From: an uncultured Bacteroidota bacterium
GTDB lineage: Bacteria > Bacteroidota > Bacteroidia > Chitinophagales > Chitinophagaceae
Direction of reading: 5' to 3'
DNA: 64,000 bases
Assembly (NCBI GenBank): GCA_903824665.1
Contig: CAIJXT010000015.1
Location: 209,618 to 273,617 of the forward strand
In this document: one piece after another, positions 43,354 to 52,938 of the stretch
Layout of the letters: every line of letters begins with the position of its first letter
How positions within the stretch are numbered: the stretch's first letter is position 1
Program-made: the position numbers and the translations under genes
Notes under the pieces: model-generated
Told to the model about the DNA's origin: nothing
The model's database searches: none
What the model saw: only the letters and a program-made list of their open reading frames with translations

Positions 43354-43935
43354 TTATTTTACTCTATCCGGATTCTGCTGCACAAATGATTCCCAGCTGG
43401 ATGATTTCTTTTTTTTCAGTTTGGGTGCAGCGGTAGTCTGTGTGAGTAGTGCTGTTCGGTGCTGGTAATGGTGGCAGAGTGCCACCGCAACAGCATCCGT
43501 CGCGTCCATAAATTTTACATCATCAACAATATTCAGTGTATGTTGAAGCATTTTCCACACCTGCTCCTTTGTTGCATTTCCCTGCCCTGTCACCGATTGT
43601 TTCACCTTTCTCGGGGCGTATTCTTCTGCCTGCAGGCCGGCCATCATAGCCGCAGCCATGGCAACACCCTGTGCCCGTCCCAGCTTCAGCATGCTTTGTA
43701 CGTTTTTGCCAAAGAAAGGCGCCTCAATAGCTACCGCAGTAGGCTTGTAAAGCGCTATTAGACTTTCCATTTTTTTGAAAATGTGCTGTAGTCGTTCGGG
43801 GTGCTCTTTGTACTTCGATAAATGGAGTACACCCATTTCTATCAGTGTTATGTTACTTTTGTTTACTGATATCAGTCCGTACCCCATTACCAGGGTACCC
43901 GGGTCTATGCCAAGAATGATCTGGTTTTCTTTCAA
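43354..43935 (-). CDS. ruvC: Crossover junction endodeoxyribonuclease RuvC
   Basis: A 193-residue Holliday-junction resolvase. The four catalytic acidic residues are visible: GIDPGTLVMGYG near residue 9, VAIEAPFFGKNVQSML near residue 68, and the pair in MDATDAVAVALCHH near residue 143. PRKVKQSVTGQGNATKEQVW near residue 113 is the basic DNA-binding segment. A lysine-rich tail (LKKKKSSSW) extends past the usual end. Divergent from the flippase-like gene, 20 nt apart. It works with RuvAB; ruvB is at the left edge. Confidence 0.95.
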   Translation of the reverse strand: MKENQIILGIDPGTLVMGYGLISVNKSNITLIEMGVLHLSKYKEHPERLQHIFKKMESLIALYKPTAVAIEAPFFGKNVQSMLKLGRAQGVAMAAAMMAGLQAEEYAPRKVKQSVTGQGNATKEQVWKMLQHTLNIVDDVKFMDATDAVAVALCHHYQHRTALLTQTTAAPKLKKKKSSSWESFVQQNPDRVK

Positions 43936-43955
43936 AAAAGCAGGGATTAACGAGT

Positions 43956-44897
43956 GTGAACAAAAGTACCAAAATATGGATTAACTATCTGACCGGAGGC
44001 ACAATATCTGTTTTCCTGCTTTGGGCTATCTATGGGCAGATACGCCAGCAGATCAATACCGTGGACAAGTCGGTTTGGCAACAAACAGGCAACAACAGCT
44101 TCCTGGCGGCCTGCCTTATATTAATGTTCGTGAATACATTTCTGGAAAGCTATAAGTGGTATTCGCTGGTTAACCGGGCTGAGCCTGTGCAATACAGACA
44201 TGCGTTTGCATCCTATCTGGCGGGCATAGCATTTGCTATTATCACCCCCAACAGAATTGGTGAATATCCGGGCAGGATTCTGTACCTCGGAGGATCAGCA
44301 ACCTTTCGTTATATCAATGTATCTGTGTCCGGAATTATTTCACAACTTTCCGGCATCTACTTTTTCGGTTTTATCGGCCTTATTTACTACAATTTTGCCT
44401 TTCCTGCCGTTGTGGCAAAGGTGGCCCTTGCAGCCTGTGTGAGTATTAACATTTTTATAGCAGTGGTCTATTGGCGGTTCGAAAACTGGCTGCCCATGAT
44501 GGAGCAAAGCAAGTGGCTGCGCAGGTTTGCTGTGTTTGGCCGCCTTTTGGCGAGGGTCACTACACGCAACCGTTTGCAGGTTCTTACTATATCATTACTG
44601 CGTGTTGGGGTGTTTACGGCACAATATTTGTTTTTACTCCGGTGGATGAATGTTGATATCCCGCTGGCGCAGGGATTTTGCCTGGCAGCTTTGTTTTTTT
44701 GGGTGATGGCAGTTATACCATCATTCGCGCTTACAGAGCTGGGCATAAAGGGTGCCGTGAGTATCTACATTTTCGGACATTTTTCGCCCAACACAATAGG
44801 TATCGTTACCGCCACAACAGGTATCTGGCTGCTGAACCTCATAGTGCCATCCATTTTGGGCAGTTTACTAATTTTGAGAATGAAATGGCTACGATAG
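43956..44897 (+). CDS. Lysylphosphatidylglycerol synthase TM-type membrane protein
   Basis: A 313-residue protein with seven or eight membrane spans of the UPF0104/LPG synthase transmembrane (flippase) family. Conserved parts: LESYKWYSLV near residue 64, YLAGIAFAIITPNRIGEYPGRILYL near residues 89-112 (the GE-P-R motif), and SFALTELGIKGAVSIYIFG near residue 251. The soluble lysyl-transferase domain is absent, so it may move a lipid or polyprenyl-linked precursor. It overlaps the next gene by 13 nt. Confidence 0.85.
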   Translation: MNKSTKIWINYLTGGTISVFLLWAIYGQIRQQINTVDKSVWQQTGNNSFLAACLILMFVNTFLESYKWYSLVNRAEPVQYRHAFASYLAGIAFAIITPNRIGEYPGRILYLGGSATFRYINVSVSGIISQLSGIYFFGFIGLIYYNFAFPAVVAKVALAACVSINIFIAVVYWRFENWLPMMEQSKWLRRFAVFGRLLARVTTRNRLQVLTISLLRVGVFTAQYLFLLRWMNVDIPLAQGFCLAALFFWVMAVIPSFALTELGIKGAVSIYIFGHFSPNTIGIVTATTGIWLLNLIVPSILGSLLILRMKWLR

Positions 44898-45754
44898 CAA
44901 AAAGTGATCAGTTTGTTTACAGTAAAAGGGTTGAATGGTCGTTATTTCAACGGGCGATAGGTAGTGGGCTGGTATTGGTTCTGCTCTTACTCTTTGCGGC
45001 CGGTACACCTGCAAGAGCACAAAAGGATTTTTGCTTTTCCAAGAATATCAGTTTTAACGCCGGTGAGCGCCTCACGTTTCAGGTATATTACAACATGGGA
45101 TTTATCTGGATCAATGCCGGCAACGCTGTATTCAGTGCCACTCGCACAGAGATCAACGGTCGTAAGGCACTCTATCTGGCCGGCGACGGCAGAACAGACA
45201 AGTCGTATGACTGGTTTTATAAAGTGCGGGACCTGTATGAAAGCTATATAGACGAAGAAACGCTGTTGCCTTTGCGGTTTGTCCGAAATGTAAATGAAGG
45301 CGGGATGAAGTACAAGCACGATGCAATTTTTCACCGTGGCAAAAAGGAAGTTGTAAACAATGGCAAGACTTACCCCATAACGCCCTGCACACAAGATGTA
45401 TTGTCTGCTGTATATTTTGCCCGCAATATTGACTACAGCCTGTATAAACCCGGCGATCGCATACCATTCGAAATGTTTCTTGATGACAAGGTATATCCTT
45501 TGTACATCAAGTACCTTGGTAAAGAACGCATCGAAACTCGTAGAGGTGTGTTTAATGCTATCAAGATCGTACCGCTGCTGATAGAGGGCACCATGTTCAA
45601 AGGGGGAGAAGGCATGGCTGTTTGGGTTAGCGATGACAAAAACCACCTGCCGCTAAGGGTAAGCAGCCCCATTATTGTGGGCACGATCAAGGCTGATCTG
45701 ATGGAATACCAAAACCTGCGTAATCCGTTTGATGCACTTGTGAGTCTTAAATAA
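44885..45754 (+). CDS. Secreted DUF3108 protein
   Basis: A 289-residue protein from ATG 44885, overlapping the end of the flippase-like gene. After a charged start comes a hydrophobic signal segment (SGLVLVLLLLFAAGTPARAQ), then a beta-rich DUF3108 domain: FNAGERLTFQVYYNMGFIWINAGNAVFSA, WFYKVRDLYESYIDEETLLPLRFVRNVNEGGMKYKHDAIF, and LRVSSPIIVGTIKADLMEY at the end. The family is periplasmic and resembles outer-membrane lipoprotein-handling folds; its function is unknown. The overlap suggests joint work with the membrane protein. Confidence 0.85.
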   Translation: MATIAKSDQFVYSKRVEWSLFQRAIGSGLVLVLLLLFAAGTPARAQKDFCFSKNISFNAGERLTFQVYYNMGFIWINAGNAVFSATRTEINGRKALYLAGDGRTDKSYDWFYKVRDLYESYIDEETLLPLRFVRNVNEGGMKYKHDAIFHRGKKEVVNNGKTYPITPCTQDVLSAVYFARNIDYSLYKPGDRIPFEMFLDDKVYPLYIKYLGKERIETRRGVFNAIKIVPLLIEGTMFKGGEGMAVWVSDDKNHLPLRVSSPIIVGTIKADLMEYQNLRNPFDALVSLK

Positions 45755-45759
45755 GCTGT

Positions 45760-47298
45760 CTAAAACAGGCGTTTATTCTGCCGTATCGACAAAAGGTAGG
45801 ACTCAAGGTCTTTTGATGGCTTTAACCATACCAACATAACGGTATAAATGACAACGATCACCGAACTGCGTAAAACGGTATCGAATACAGGGTACAGGTA
45901 TGTATGCGCCTGACGGGTGAAGAAATGAGGCAAAAAGTAACCGGCAGCAAGCGCCGGCAGGGCAGCAGCAACAACCAGAAGCGTTTTGCGGGAAAAGGGC
46001 AGCATACGCAGTTTTCGCCAAACGAAAATACACTTCACCGTATTAAAGACCACTATCGTAGCTGTGGTGCTCCATGCAGCACCAAAAATACCATAGTCCG
46101 GCACCAACGTCCTGATCAGGATAAACAGAACAACCAGTAACGAAATTGACAGGTAGAAATTGAATTTGTAGTAGTTGGCAATAGAAAGCACCTGATCGTT
46201 CATACCGGTGGCGATATTCACCATATTACCAATGAACAGGATCAGGAAAACCGGTACAATATCATCATACCCGTCTTTGATAAGCAACACTACATTACTA
46301 AGATTGCAACATAATAATAATGCTATTGCCACTGTCGCAATAAAGATGTTTACAGACGAGCGCAGAAACAAATCAGCTGCCTTCGGCAGGTCGTTTTCGG
46401 CAAACGCCTTTGCCAAAACGGTAAAGCTGGCTGGTATGAGTGCCTTTAGGGGCAATTGCAGAAATGAAATAAGAAAAACCGCCACTCTGTATACGGCCAC
46501 CGCACTGAAACCCTGATGATCATAGAAAGGCAGCAGCAAAGCATCCATGTACCCTATCAGCAAAACCGAGGCAGTGAGCAGAAAATGATACCATGAAAAA
46601 TGAACCATTTCGCGGTATTCGCTTTTTGTGAGATCTGTTATGTGCCGCGAAAACCCAAAATCCCGGGTTCTGGTGGCCAGCAACAGCATTATGAAAACTG
46701 GCAATAGGTATACCAGCACTGTGCCGATGACCAATGTACTGAACCCAACATAGCCGAATGCAAAAAGTAGAATCAACGCTATGCTGGCTACGCGCAACAC
46801 CACCTCGCGCATAAAAGCAGATATGGCAACCTTCATTTGCGATCCCAGATACTGCTCTAACAGGACCAGATAAATAAATAGCAGCGTAAAAACCGGTAGC
46901 CAGACAAAATACTGAGCCATGAGCGGCTGATCGGCCGGCTGAAAATGATTGAGTATCCACTGCCGGGCTAACATATAAACTATGCCAGCAACAGCCGCGA
47001 TAACACCTGGCAATAGTAAGCACCAGGTTATCAGCAGCCTTTTTCGCTTCACATCGTCGGCAAACCTGTGTATGTAAACTACCAGAGTGCTGTTTAACCC
47101 CAGCAACAATATTTGCGACAATGAAACAGCGTAATTGGTAAAGTTGCCGAGAAAGCCTAGTTCCCTTTTGCCTATATACTTTGTAGAAAGCCAGATAATA
47201 GCAGCACCCAGAATTGCTCCAAGTGCAGTAACAATAGAATTTTTTACTGATTGCCGAAAGACAATACCCATATGAACAAAGGTAGAGAAACCAGACAT
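45760..47298 (-). CDS. Polysaccharide flippase (Wzx-like, MOP superfamily)
   Basis: A 512-residue integral membrane protein with about 12-14 spans of the oligosaccharide flippase group. FRQSVKNSIVTALGAILGAAIIWLSTKYIGKRELGFLGNF near the start is typical of Bacteroidota members, as is YREMVHFSWYHFLLTASVLLIGYMDALLL near residue 235. It would move lipid-linked repeat units across the inner membrane. It starts the polysaccharide region and is divergent from the FkbM gene. M10 is an alternative start. Confidence 0.88.
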   Translation of the reverse strand: MSGFSTFVHMGIVFRQSVKNSIVTALGAILGAAIIWLSTKYIGKRELGFLGNFTNYAVSLSQILLLGLNSTLVVYIHRFADDVKRKRLLITWCLLLPGVIAAVAGIVYMLARQWILNHFQPADQPLMAQYFVWLPVFTLLFIYLVLLEQYLGSQMKVAISAFMREVVLRVASIALILLFAFGYVGFSTLVIGTVLVYLLPVFIMLLLATRTRDFGFSRHITDLTKSEYREMVHFSWYHFLLTASVLLIGYMDALLLPFYDHQGFSAVAVYRVAVFLISFLQLPLKALIPASFTVLAKAFAENDLPKAADLFLRSSVNIFIATVAIALLLCCNLSNVVLLIKDGYDDIVPVFLILFIGNMVNIATGMNDQVLSIANYYKFNFYLSISLLVVLFILIRTLVPDYGIFGAAWSTTATIVVFNTVKCIFVWRKLRMLPFSRKTLLVVAAALPALAAGYFLPHFFTRQAHTYLYPVFDTVLRSSVIVVIYTVMLVWLKPSKDLESYLLSIRQNKRLF

Positions 47299-47333
47299 AG
47301 TATAAAACCACCTGCCGAATAAGCGGATTTATT

Positions 47334-47341
47334 TAACTTTG
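47334..47341 (+). promoter_or_regulatory. -7 box of the FkbM gene
   Basis: TAACTTTG, exact TAnnTTTG, 39 nt before the ATG at 47381. Confidence 0.5.
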
Positions 47342-47380
47342 ATTTTTCGGATCGATTCGCGATCACAATAAAAAGAGCAA

Positions 47381-48109
47381 ATGTCCCCCAAACTTAAGAG
47401 AATCATCCGCAAGCTAAAATCTTTCGGGCCGGTAATGAAAGGAATTGGTAATGTTACTTTTTCTCAGTTCGGCGAAGATATCATCATGTTAAGAATGCTG
47501 GAAAGGTATAAAGTAGCAAACGTCACTTACCTGGATATAGGTGCTAACGAGCCTATCAGCAGCAGCAATACTTATAATTTCTATCTCAGAGGTTATAAAG
47601 GCGTACTTATAGAGCCAAATGCTGATCTGTGCGCATGGTTGAAAAGCGCGCGCCCTAATGACACTGTGCTGAATTTCGGCATTGGCAGCGGCAACGAGAA
47701 AGATGCGGATTATTATATGTTTGGATCAAAGCATACCGCGTTGAATACCTTCTCAAAAGATGACGCACTGAACAGCGAACGGGAGGGTATGCCGATAAAA
47801 CAGGTGGTAAAACTACCCCTTAAAGACGTGAATGAAGTGATCGCTGAACATTTCGCGGGTGCACCTACAGTCATTTCTCTGGATGTAGAGGGATTGGATG
47901 AGATAATACTGGATCGTCTGGACTTTGAAAAATATCAACCACTTCTGGTATGTGTGGAAACGGTGAATTTTAAGGTAAAAGGAGAACTGAACAAACGGAA
48001 GAGTATTCTGGACCTAATGCTTTCAAAAGGGTATTTTATATACGCTGATACACATGTGAATACAATATTTTGTTCGCGTAAAGCGCTCAATAAATTAATT
48101 GACAACTAA
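47381..48109 (+). CDS. FkbM family methyltransferase
   Basis: A 242-residue SAM-dependent O-methyltransferase of the FkbM group. TFSQFGEDIIMLRML precedes motif I VTYLDIGANEPISSSNTYNFYLRGYKGVLIEPN (about 45-80), and VISLDVEGLDEIILDRL near residue 165 is the FkbM DVEG motif. These enzymes commonly methylate sugars in surface polysaccharide loci, which suits the neighbours. No signal peptide. Confidence 0.9.
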   Translation: MSPKLKRIIRKLKSFGPVMKGIGNVTFSQFGEDIIMLRMLERYKVANVTYLDIGANEPISSSNTYNFYLRGYKGVLIEPNADLCAWLKSARPNDTVLNFGIGSGNEKDADYYMFGSKHTALNTFSKDDALNSEREGMPIKQVVKLPLKDVNEVIAEHFAGAPTVISLDVEGLDEIILDRLDFEKYQPLLVCVETVNFKVKGELNKRKSILDLMLSKGYFIYADTHVNTIFCSRKALNKLIDN

Positions 48110-48160
48110 TGCGACACCACGCTGCAATGCAAATTTGCAGGAACCACAAACCATATAGTA

Positions 48161-48168
48161 TATATTTG
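48161..48168 (+). promoter_or_regulatory. Promoter of gmd
   Basis: TATATTTG, exact TAnnTTTG, 13 nt before the gmd ATG, with a TTTG at 48134-48137 at a suitable -33 position (23-nt spacer). Confidence 0.6.
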
Positions 48169-48181
48169 CTCAAAAAAACTG

Positions 48182-49294
48182 ATGAAAAAGGCCCTGATTA
48201 CCGGTATTACAGGCCAGGACGGTGCATATCTGGCAGAATTGTTGCTCAGCAAAGGGTATGAAGTACACGGGATCAAGCGTCGTACATCGCTGATCAATAC
48301 CTCCAGAATCGACCACTTGTATCGTGACCCTCACGAAACCAATGTCAGATTCAAGTTGCATTATGGCGATCTGACCGACTCTACCAATATCATTCGTATC
48401 ATTCAGGAAGTACAGCCAGATGAAATCTACAATCTTGGTGCAATGAGCCATGTGCAGGTAAGTTTTGAAGAACCTGAGTATGTGGCTAATACCGACGCAA
48501 CCGGCACACTCCGCATACTTGAAGCGATCAGAATACTGGGTCTGGAAAAGAAAACCCGGATATACCAGGCATCAACCTCTGAGCTCTATGGGAAAGTGCA
48601 AGCTGTTCCCCAGAGCGAGACCACTCCATTTTATCCAAGATCTCCCTATGGCGTAGCGAAATTGTATGCGTTCTGGATCACCGTAAACTACCGAGAAGCA
48701 TATGGCATGTATGCCTGCAATGGTATTTTATTCAATCATGAAAGCCCTTTGAGAGGTGAAACCTTTGTGACCCGCAAAATTACAAGGGGTGTTGCAGAGA
48801 TCGTATTAGGTTTGAAGAAGAAACTATGGCTGGGTAATCTGGATGCGAAGCGCGACTGGGGTCACGCAAAAGACTTTGTAGAAGCTATGTGGCGGATACT
48901 GCAGCAGCCCGAGCCGGAAGACTTTGTTATCGCAACCGGGGTCACTACATCCGTCCGCGATTTCGTAAAACTGGCTTTCTTCCATGCCGGGGTCGAAATG
49001 GAATTCAAAGGCGAAGGGGAGCAGGAAACAGGGATTGTAAGCAAAGTATTGAATCCGGATTGCAAGGTAGCCGTGGGCGATGTTCTGGTAGAGGTCGACA
49101 AGCGCTACTTCCGCCCTACTGAGGTAGATTTGCTGTTGGGCGACGCCACAAAAGCAAAAGAAAAGCTGGGTTGGGTTCCCCGATACACCCTTGATGAACT
49201 GGCAAAAGAAATGGTATTCTCGGATCTGGAGCATTTCAGAAAGCAAATTGTTCTTGATCAATCAGGGTTCCTTACGGTCAATCAATACGAATAA
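48182..49294 (+). CDS. gmd: GDP-mannose 4,6-dehydratase
   Basis: A 370-residue extended SDR enzyme making GDP-4-keto-6-deoxymannose. The Rossmann motif is [21 protein letters not shown] (residues 6-26). The catalytic residues are in [17 protein letters not shown] and [17 protein letters not shown] (YxxxK near residues 157-161). [18 protein letters not shown] near residue 182 is GMD-specific. It supplies the substrate for the next gene. The stop overlaps the fcl start (TAATG). Confidence 0.96.
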   Translation: MKKALITGITGQDGAYLAELLLSKGYEVHGIKRRTSLINTSRIDHLYRDPHETNVRFKLHYGDLTDSTNIIRIIQEVQPDEIYNLGAMSHVQVSFEEPEYVANTDATGTLRILEAIRILGLEKKTRIYQASTSELYGKVQAVPQSETTPFYPRSPYGVAKLYAFWITVNYREAYGMYACNGILFNHESPLRGETFVTRKITRGVAEIVLGLKKKLWLGNLDAKRDWGHAKDFVEAMWRILQQPEPEDFVIATGVTTSVRDFVKLAFFHAGVEMEFKGEGEQETGIVSKVLNPDCKVAVGDVLVEVDKRYFRPTEVDLLLGDATKAKEKLGWVPRYTLDELAKEMVFSDLEHFRKQIVLDQSGFLTVNQYE

Positions 49295-50223
49295 TGGAGT
49301 TATCAGCTAAAATATTTATTGCCGGGCACAGAGGAATGGTAGGGGCGGCTCTGGTACGAAAATTGCGCATCGACGGGTGCGAAAATTTGCTGTTGCGCAC
49401 ATCATCAGAGCTTGATCTGAGAAATCAGCAGCAGGTAAATGATTTTTTTGAACAACACCAACCCGATTATGTAGTGATTGCTGCTGCAAGGGTAGGTGGA
49501 ATAGTTGCAAACAATACATTCAGGGCTGAATTTTTGTACGAAAATCTTGCAATTGAGGGCAATATTATTCATGCCGCATATGTGAACAAAACAAAAAAAT
49601 TGCTTTTTCTTGGCAGTTCGTGCATATACCCCAAACTGGCACCGCAACCATTGAAGGAAGAATATTTGCTTACCGGACTTCTGGAACAGACCAATGAACC
49701 TTACGCTATTGCTAAAATAGCAGGGATCAAATTGTGCGAAGCTTACCGGGATCAGTACGGATGTAATTTTATCTCGGCAATGCCCACTAATTTGTATGGA
49801 ATGGGCGACAACTACCATCTGCAGCACTCACATGTCATTCCGGCATTGATCAGAAAGTTTCATGAAGCAAAAACTGCCGGGAGTGCTGTTACCGAGATCT
49901 GGGGATCAGGGTCACCAATGCGTGAATTCATGTTTGTAGATGATCTGGCAGATGCCTGTTTGTTTTTACTTCGCAACTATGATGAGCGCAGTTTTATCAA
50001 TGTAGGCAGTGGGGAAGAAGTATCGATTAAAGATCTGGCATACATGGTGAAGCAAGTTGTTGGATTTGAGGGAGATATCGTCTTCGATACCACAAAGCCG
50101 GACGGAACACCACGAAAACTCATGGATAGCAGCAGGCTGCATAGTCTTGGATGGCGGCATCAGGTGTCGCTGAATACCGGATTGGACCTCGCATATCGCT
50201 CTTTCCTGAATGAGCATTCCTGA
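49294..50223 (+). CDS. fcl: GDP-L-fucose synthase
   Basis: A 309-residue epimerase-reductase (WcaG/Fcl) that turns GDP-4-keto-6-deoxymannose into GDP-L-fucose. Rossmann motif [16 protein letters not shown] (residues 9-24); catalytic [17 protein letters not shown] near residue 108 and [15 protein letters not shown] (YxxxK) near residue 137. [24 protein letters not shown] is typical. With gmd it gives the cell GDP-fucose for its surface glycan. Its stop abuts the stop of the convergent glycosyltransferase gene. Confidence 0.95.
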   Translation: MELSAKIFIAGHRGMVGAALVRKLRIDGCENLLLRTSSELDLRNQQQVNDFFEQHQPDYVVIAAARVGGIVANNTFRAEFLYENLAIEGNIIHAAYVNKTKKLLFLGSSCIYPKLAPQPLKEEYLLTGLLEQTNEPYAIAKIAGIKLCEAYRDQYGCNFISAMPTNLYGMGDNYHLQHSHVIPALIRKFHEAKTAGSAVTEIWGSGSPMREFMFVDDLADACLFLLRNYDERSFINVGSGEEVSIKDLAYMVKQVVGFEGDIVFDTTKPDGTPRKLMDSSRLHSLGWRHQVSLNTGLDLAYRSFLNEHS

Positions 50224-51006
50224 TCAGGCATTTTCTTTACCCATTTTTACTTTAAGGCGGTACAGCATTTTCCCTGTCTTGCTTTCCAGCAGATGATGCA
50301 ACCCGGTGAGGCGCCAGCCCCATAACGTCTGTTTTACAGATCGGCCGTAATACTTACGGTATTGCGCATACGATTCATGCATTGCCTTCACATAGTTTGC
50401 AGAGCTCACCCCCGTCGGATCAAAAGTAGCAAGTGGCGCGTCGATAAATGTTGACTTTTCATCTGCGATCCGGCAGAGAAAGTCATAGTCCATAGCCATT
50501 TTCAGATTCGTGTCAAACAGTCCATGTTTGTCGTACAGTGTTCTGCGCACATACATCGTTGGGTGCATTGTACCGCGCATGCCCCGGTAGAGTTTATTCC
50601 TGTCAAAAGGCTTTCCAATAGCTACCCATATACCACCCCGCAAGGTATTGAGCTTGCCATGGCACCACATCAGCGAAGGGTCCTTTTCAAACGCTTCCTG
50701 AACGCGTTGTAAAACAGACTCGTCAGCCAATTTGTCGCCCGAGTTGAGCAGATTGGTTATCTCACCTTTCGCCATCAGGATACCCTTATTGAAGGCATCG
50801 GATATGCCCTTGTCTCGTTCGCACAGCCATTTCCGGTACGGTGGTTGCGTCGTACTTTCCAGATAGTTTTTTATATCACTTTTCGTAGATCCATCTATGA
50901 TAAGATGCTCAAAGGGTATCACACGCTGACTGTCAACAGAAGCGCACGTAGCAATGAGATCTTCGGGATTGTTAAAGCAAATAGTGATGATGGAAATACG
51001 GTTCAT
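50224..51006 (-). CDS. Family 2 glycosyltransferase
   Basis: A 260-residue GT2 enzyme from ATG 51006 (a TTG three codons earlier is less likely). NRISIITICFNNPEDLIATCASV opens the GT-A fold, followed by FEHLIIDGSTKSD, DKGISDAFNKGILMAKGEITNLLNSGD near residue 65 (DxG and SGD in place of DxD) and AMDYDFLCRIAD near residue 175. It resembles WcaA/WcaE-type transferases that extend colanic-acid-like repeats. It is the only minus-strand gene of the fucose block. Confidence 0.9.
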   Translation of the reverse strand: MNRISIITICFNNPEDLIATCASVDSQRVIPFEHLIIDGSTKSDIKNYLESTTQPPYRKWLCERDKGISDAFNKGILMAKGEITNLLNSGDKLADESVLQRVQEAFEKDPSLMWCHGKLNTLRGGIWVAIGKPFDRNKLYRGMRGTMHPTMYVRRTLYDKHGLFDTNLKMAMDYDFLCRIADEKSTFIDAPLATFDPTGVSSANYVKAMHESYAQYRKYYGRSVKQTLWGWRLTGLHHLLESKTGKMLYRLKVKMGKENA

Positions 51007-51183
51007 GAGGGACAAAATAAGGACATTTTAATCATACCTGATTTGGTGGTATTACAGGAATTTCACTAGTAGGCGTGATATGAATACTGCATCTACGATT
51101 TAGAAGTGGAATAAACACTATTTTTACGAAGTTTCTGAATTATGTACTACTTTTAAAGGCTCAAATTAAAAAAATAAATCAAT

Positions 51184-51627
51184 ATGGCGGAAACGCTGGG
51201 AATGCTTTGTGATAAATTGACCATTGTCAAGTTAAAACAATATCATACTGAAGATGAAAAGAGGCTTGAAAGCCTTGGTTCACAGGAAAAGATGTTGCAA
51301 AACGAGATCGATGAATTCGTTGCACAGGCAATAGCCGGTGCGATTCCGGTGGAGCGGCTTTCGTTCGCAGCAAACAAAGTATTCAAAAAAGAGGGAAATG
51401 TCGTGCAGGAAATACACGGCTCAATGGGCTCGGTGTTTTCACAATTGGCCGATGTGAACTGTAAATTGTGGCACGAACAGGAAAAAGTATATGAATTTGA
51501 GCAAGTGCCTGAGGCAGAAAAGAACCACGTAGTAAAGCAATTGGCGTTACTAAATCTGGAACGGAATAAGTGTATTGATGCTATCGACAAGCAATTTGTT
51601 GATTTGATTACAACCAAGAAGCAGTAA
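51184..51627 (+). CDS. Helical protein of polysaccharide loci
   Basis: A 147-residue all-helical, hydrophilic protein: ETLGMLCDKLTIVKLKQYHTEDEKRLESL at the start, a middle helix VVQEIHGSMGSVFSQLADVNCKLWHEQEKVYEFE, and VKQLALLNLERNKCIDAIDKQFVDL at the end. The DKLTIVKLK start recalls a small family (DUF6165-like, also DUF4254-like endings) found beside sugar-nucleotide and glycan genes, but I cannot fix the family. It is 3 nt before the C-methyltransferase gene, so probably coexpressed with it. Confidence 0.65.
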   Translation: MAETLGMLCDKLTIVKLKQYHTEDEKRLESLGSQEKMLQNEIDEFVAQAIAGAIPVERLSFAANKVFKKEGNVVQEIHGSMGSVFSQLADVNCKLWHEQEKVYEFEQVPEAEKNHVVKQLALLNLERNKCIDAIDKQFVDLITTKKQ

Positions 51628-51630
51628 TTT

Positions 51631-52899
51631 ATGCATATCAGAAAAAGAACAACATGCCGGGTTTGCGGATCATCATCGCTTACCAGAGTAATAGATATAG
51701 GCGAGCAATATTTGCAGGGATCATTTATTAAGCCCGGCAAAGAGCTACCCTCTTCCAGAAAAATACCCTGTACGCTGATGCGCTGCAATCCGCAAACTGA
51801 TGAACACGCTTGCGGGTTGTTGCAAATGGAATATTCAGTACCTCCTGAAATTCTGTACGCAGCATATTGGTACCGGTCCGGAACAAATGCCACCATGCGC
51901 AATCACCTGAAAGGCATTGTAGATGCTGTTGTAGCAATGATGCCACGCCCCATCAATAAAGTATTGGATATCGGTTGCAACGATGGCACCCTTTTGGGAT
52001 ACTATAACCCTGAAATAAAGAGGTACGGAGTCGATCCTTCCGACATTGCTATGGCGATTCCGGATAAGGAAATAACCGTTGTGAAAGATATATTTCCCTC
52101 TATAGAGTTGTTCAAGGTAATAGGTGATGGCGTTTTTGACGTCATTACGTCTATCGCGATGTTCTATGATCTCGAAAATCCGGTTGCGTTCGTAAAGGGA
52201 ATTAAAAAGATTCTCTCAAACGACGGGATCTGGGTATTCGAGATGTCTTATATGCCACATATGCTCCAGCTGGATTCCTATGACACAATCTGTCATGAAC
52301 ACCTTGAGTATTATAGCCTTGCAGTTGTGGAGAATATCCTCAAAATGGCGGGCATGAAGGTCTTCAAAATTGAATTGAACGACTCTAATGGAGGCAGTAT
52401 CAGGTGTTATGCTACACATGAGCACAATCTGATTTTCAACGCCAACGAAAATTCTAAACTACTTGACGAAATCAGGTTAAAGGAATTCGATATGGAGCTG
52501 GATACAGACAAACCCTATACCGCTTTTCAGGAGCGTATCAATGTGCTTAAAGTGGAGCTGTATGAAACGCTCAAACAGTTAAAATTCAAAGGGAAAACAA
52601 TTCATATTTATGGTGCATCAACTAAGGGGAATACAATCCTGCAATGGTGCGGCATTGATAAGGAATTCATTGACTTCGCAGCTGAAAGAAATCCAGATAA
52701 ATACGGGGCCAGAACACTTGGAACCGATATTCCAATAATCAGTGAGGCAGAGTCAAGAGCGATGAAACCTGACTACTATTTGGTTCTGCCTTGGCATTTC
52801 AAGAAGGAATTCATGGAGCGTGAACAAGCTGCTCTTGACAGTGGAACAGGCTTCATTTTTCCTTTGCCTAAACTCGAGATCATAACGAAAAACAGCTAG
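51631..52899 (+). CDS. Sugar C-methyltransferase-type SAM enzyme
   Basis: A 422-residue three-part methyltransferase: an N-terminal zinc-binding part with CRVCGSS (residues 9-15) and a later cysteine pair, a central SAM domain (VLDIGCNDGTLLGYY near residue 110; ICHEHLEYYSLAVV near residue 220), and a C-terminal domain with HIYGASTKGNTILQWCGI near residue 325. This is the architecture of NDP-hexose C-methyltransferases such as TylC3/NovU. It would add a branching methyl to a keto-deoxysugar. Its likely substrate source is the GMD-type genes on either side (inference). Confidence 0.87.
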   Translation: MHIRKRTTCRVCGSSSLTRVIDIGEQYLQGSFIKPGKELPSSRKIPCTLMRCNPQTDEHACGLLQMEYSVPPEILYAAYWYRSGTNATMRNHLKGIVDAVVAMMPRPINKVLDIGCNDGTLLGYYNPEIKRYGVDPSDIAMAIPDKEITVVKDIFPSIELFKVIGDGVFDVITSIAMFYDLENPVAFVKGIKKILSNDGIWVFEMSYMPHMLQLDSYDTICHEHLEYYSLAVVENILKMAGMKVFKIELNDSNGGSIRCYATHEHNLIFNANENSKLLDEIRLKEFDMELDTDKPYTAFQERINVLKVELYETLKQLKFKGKTIHIYGASTKGNTILQWCGIDKEFIDFAAERNPDKYGARTLGTDIPIISEAESRAMKPDYYLVLPWHFKKEFMEREQAALDSGTGFIFPLPKLEIITKNS

Positions 52900-52938
52900 T
52901 TCCGCGCAGCACTGGCCACCGCTTGCAGACCATTTACT

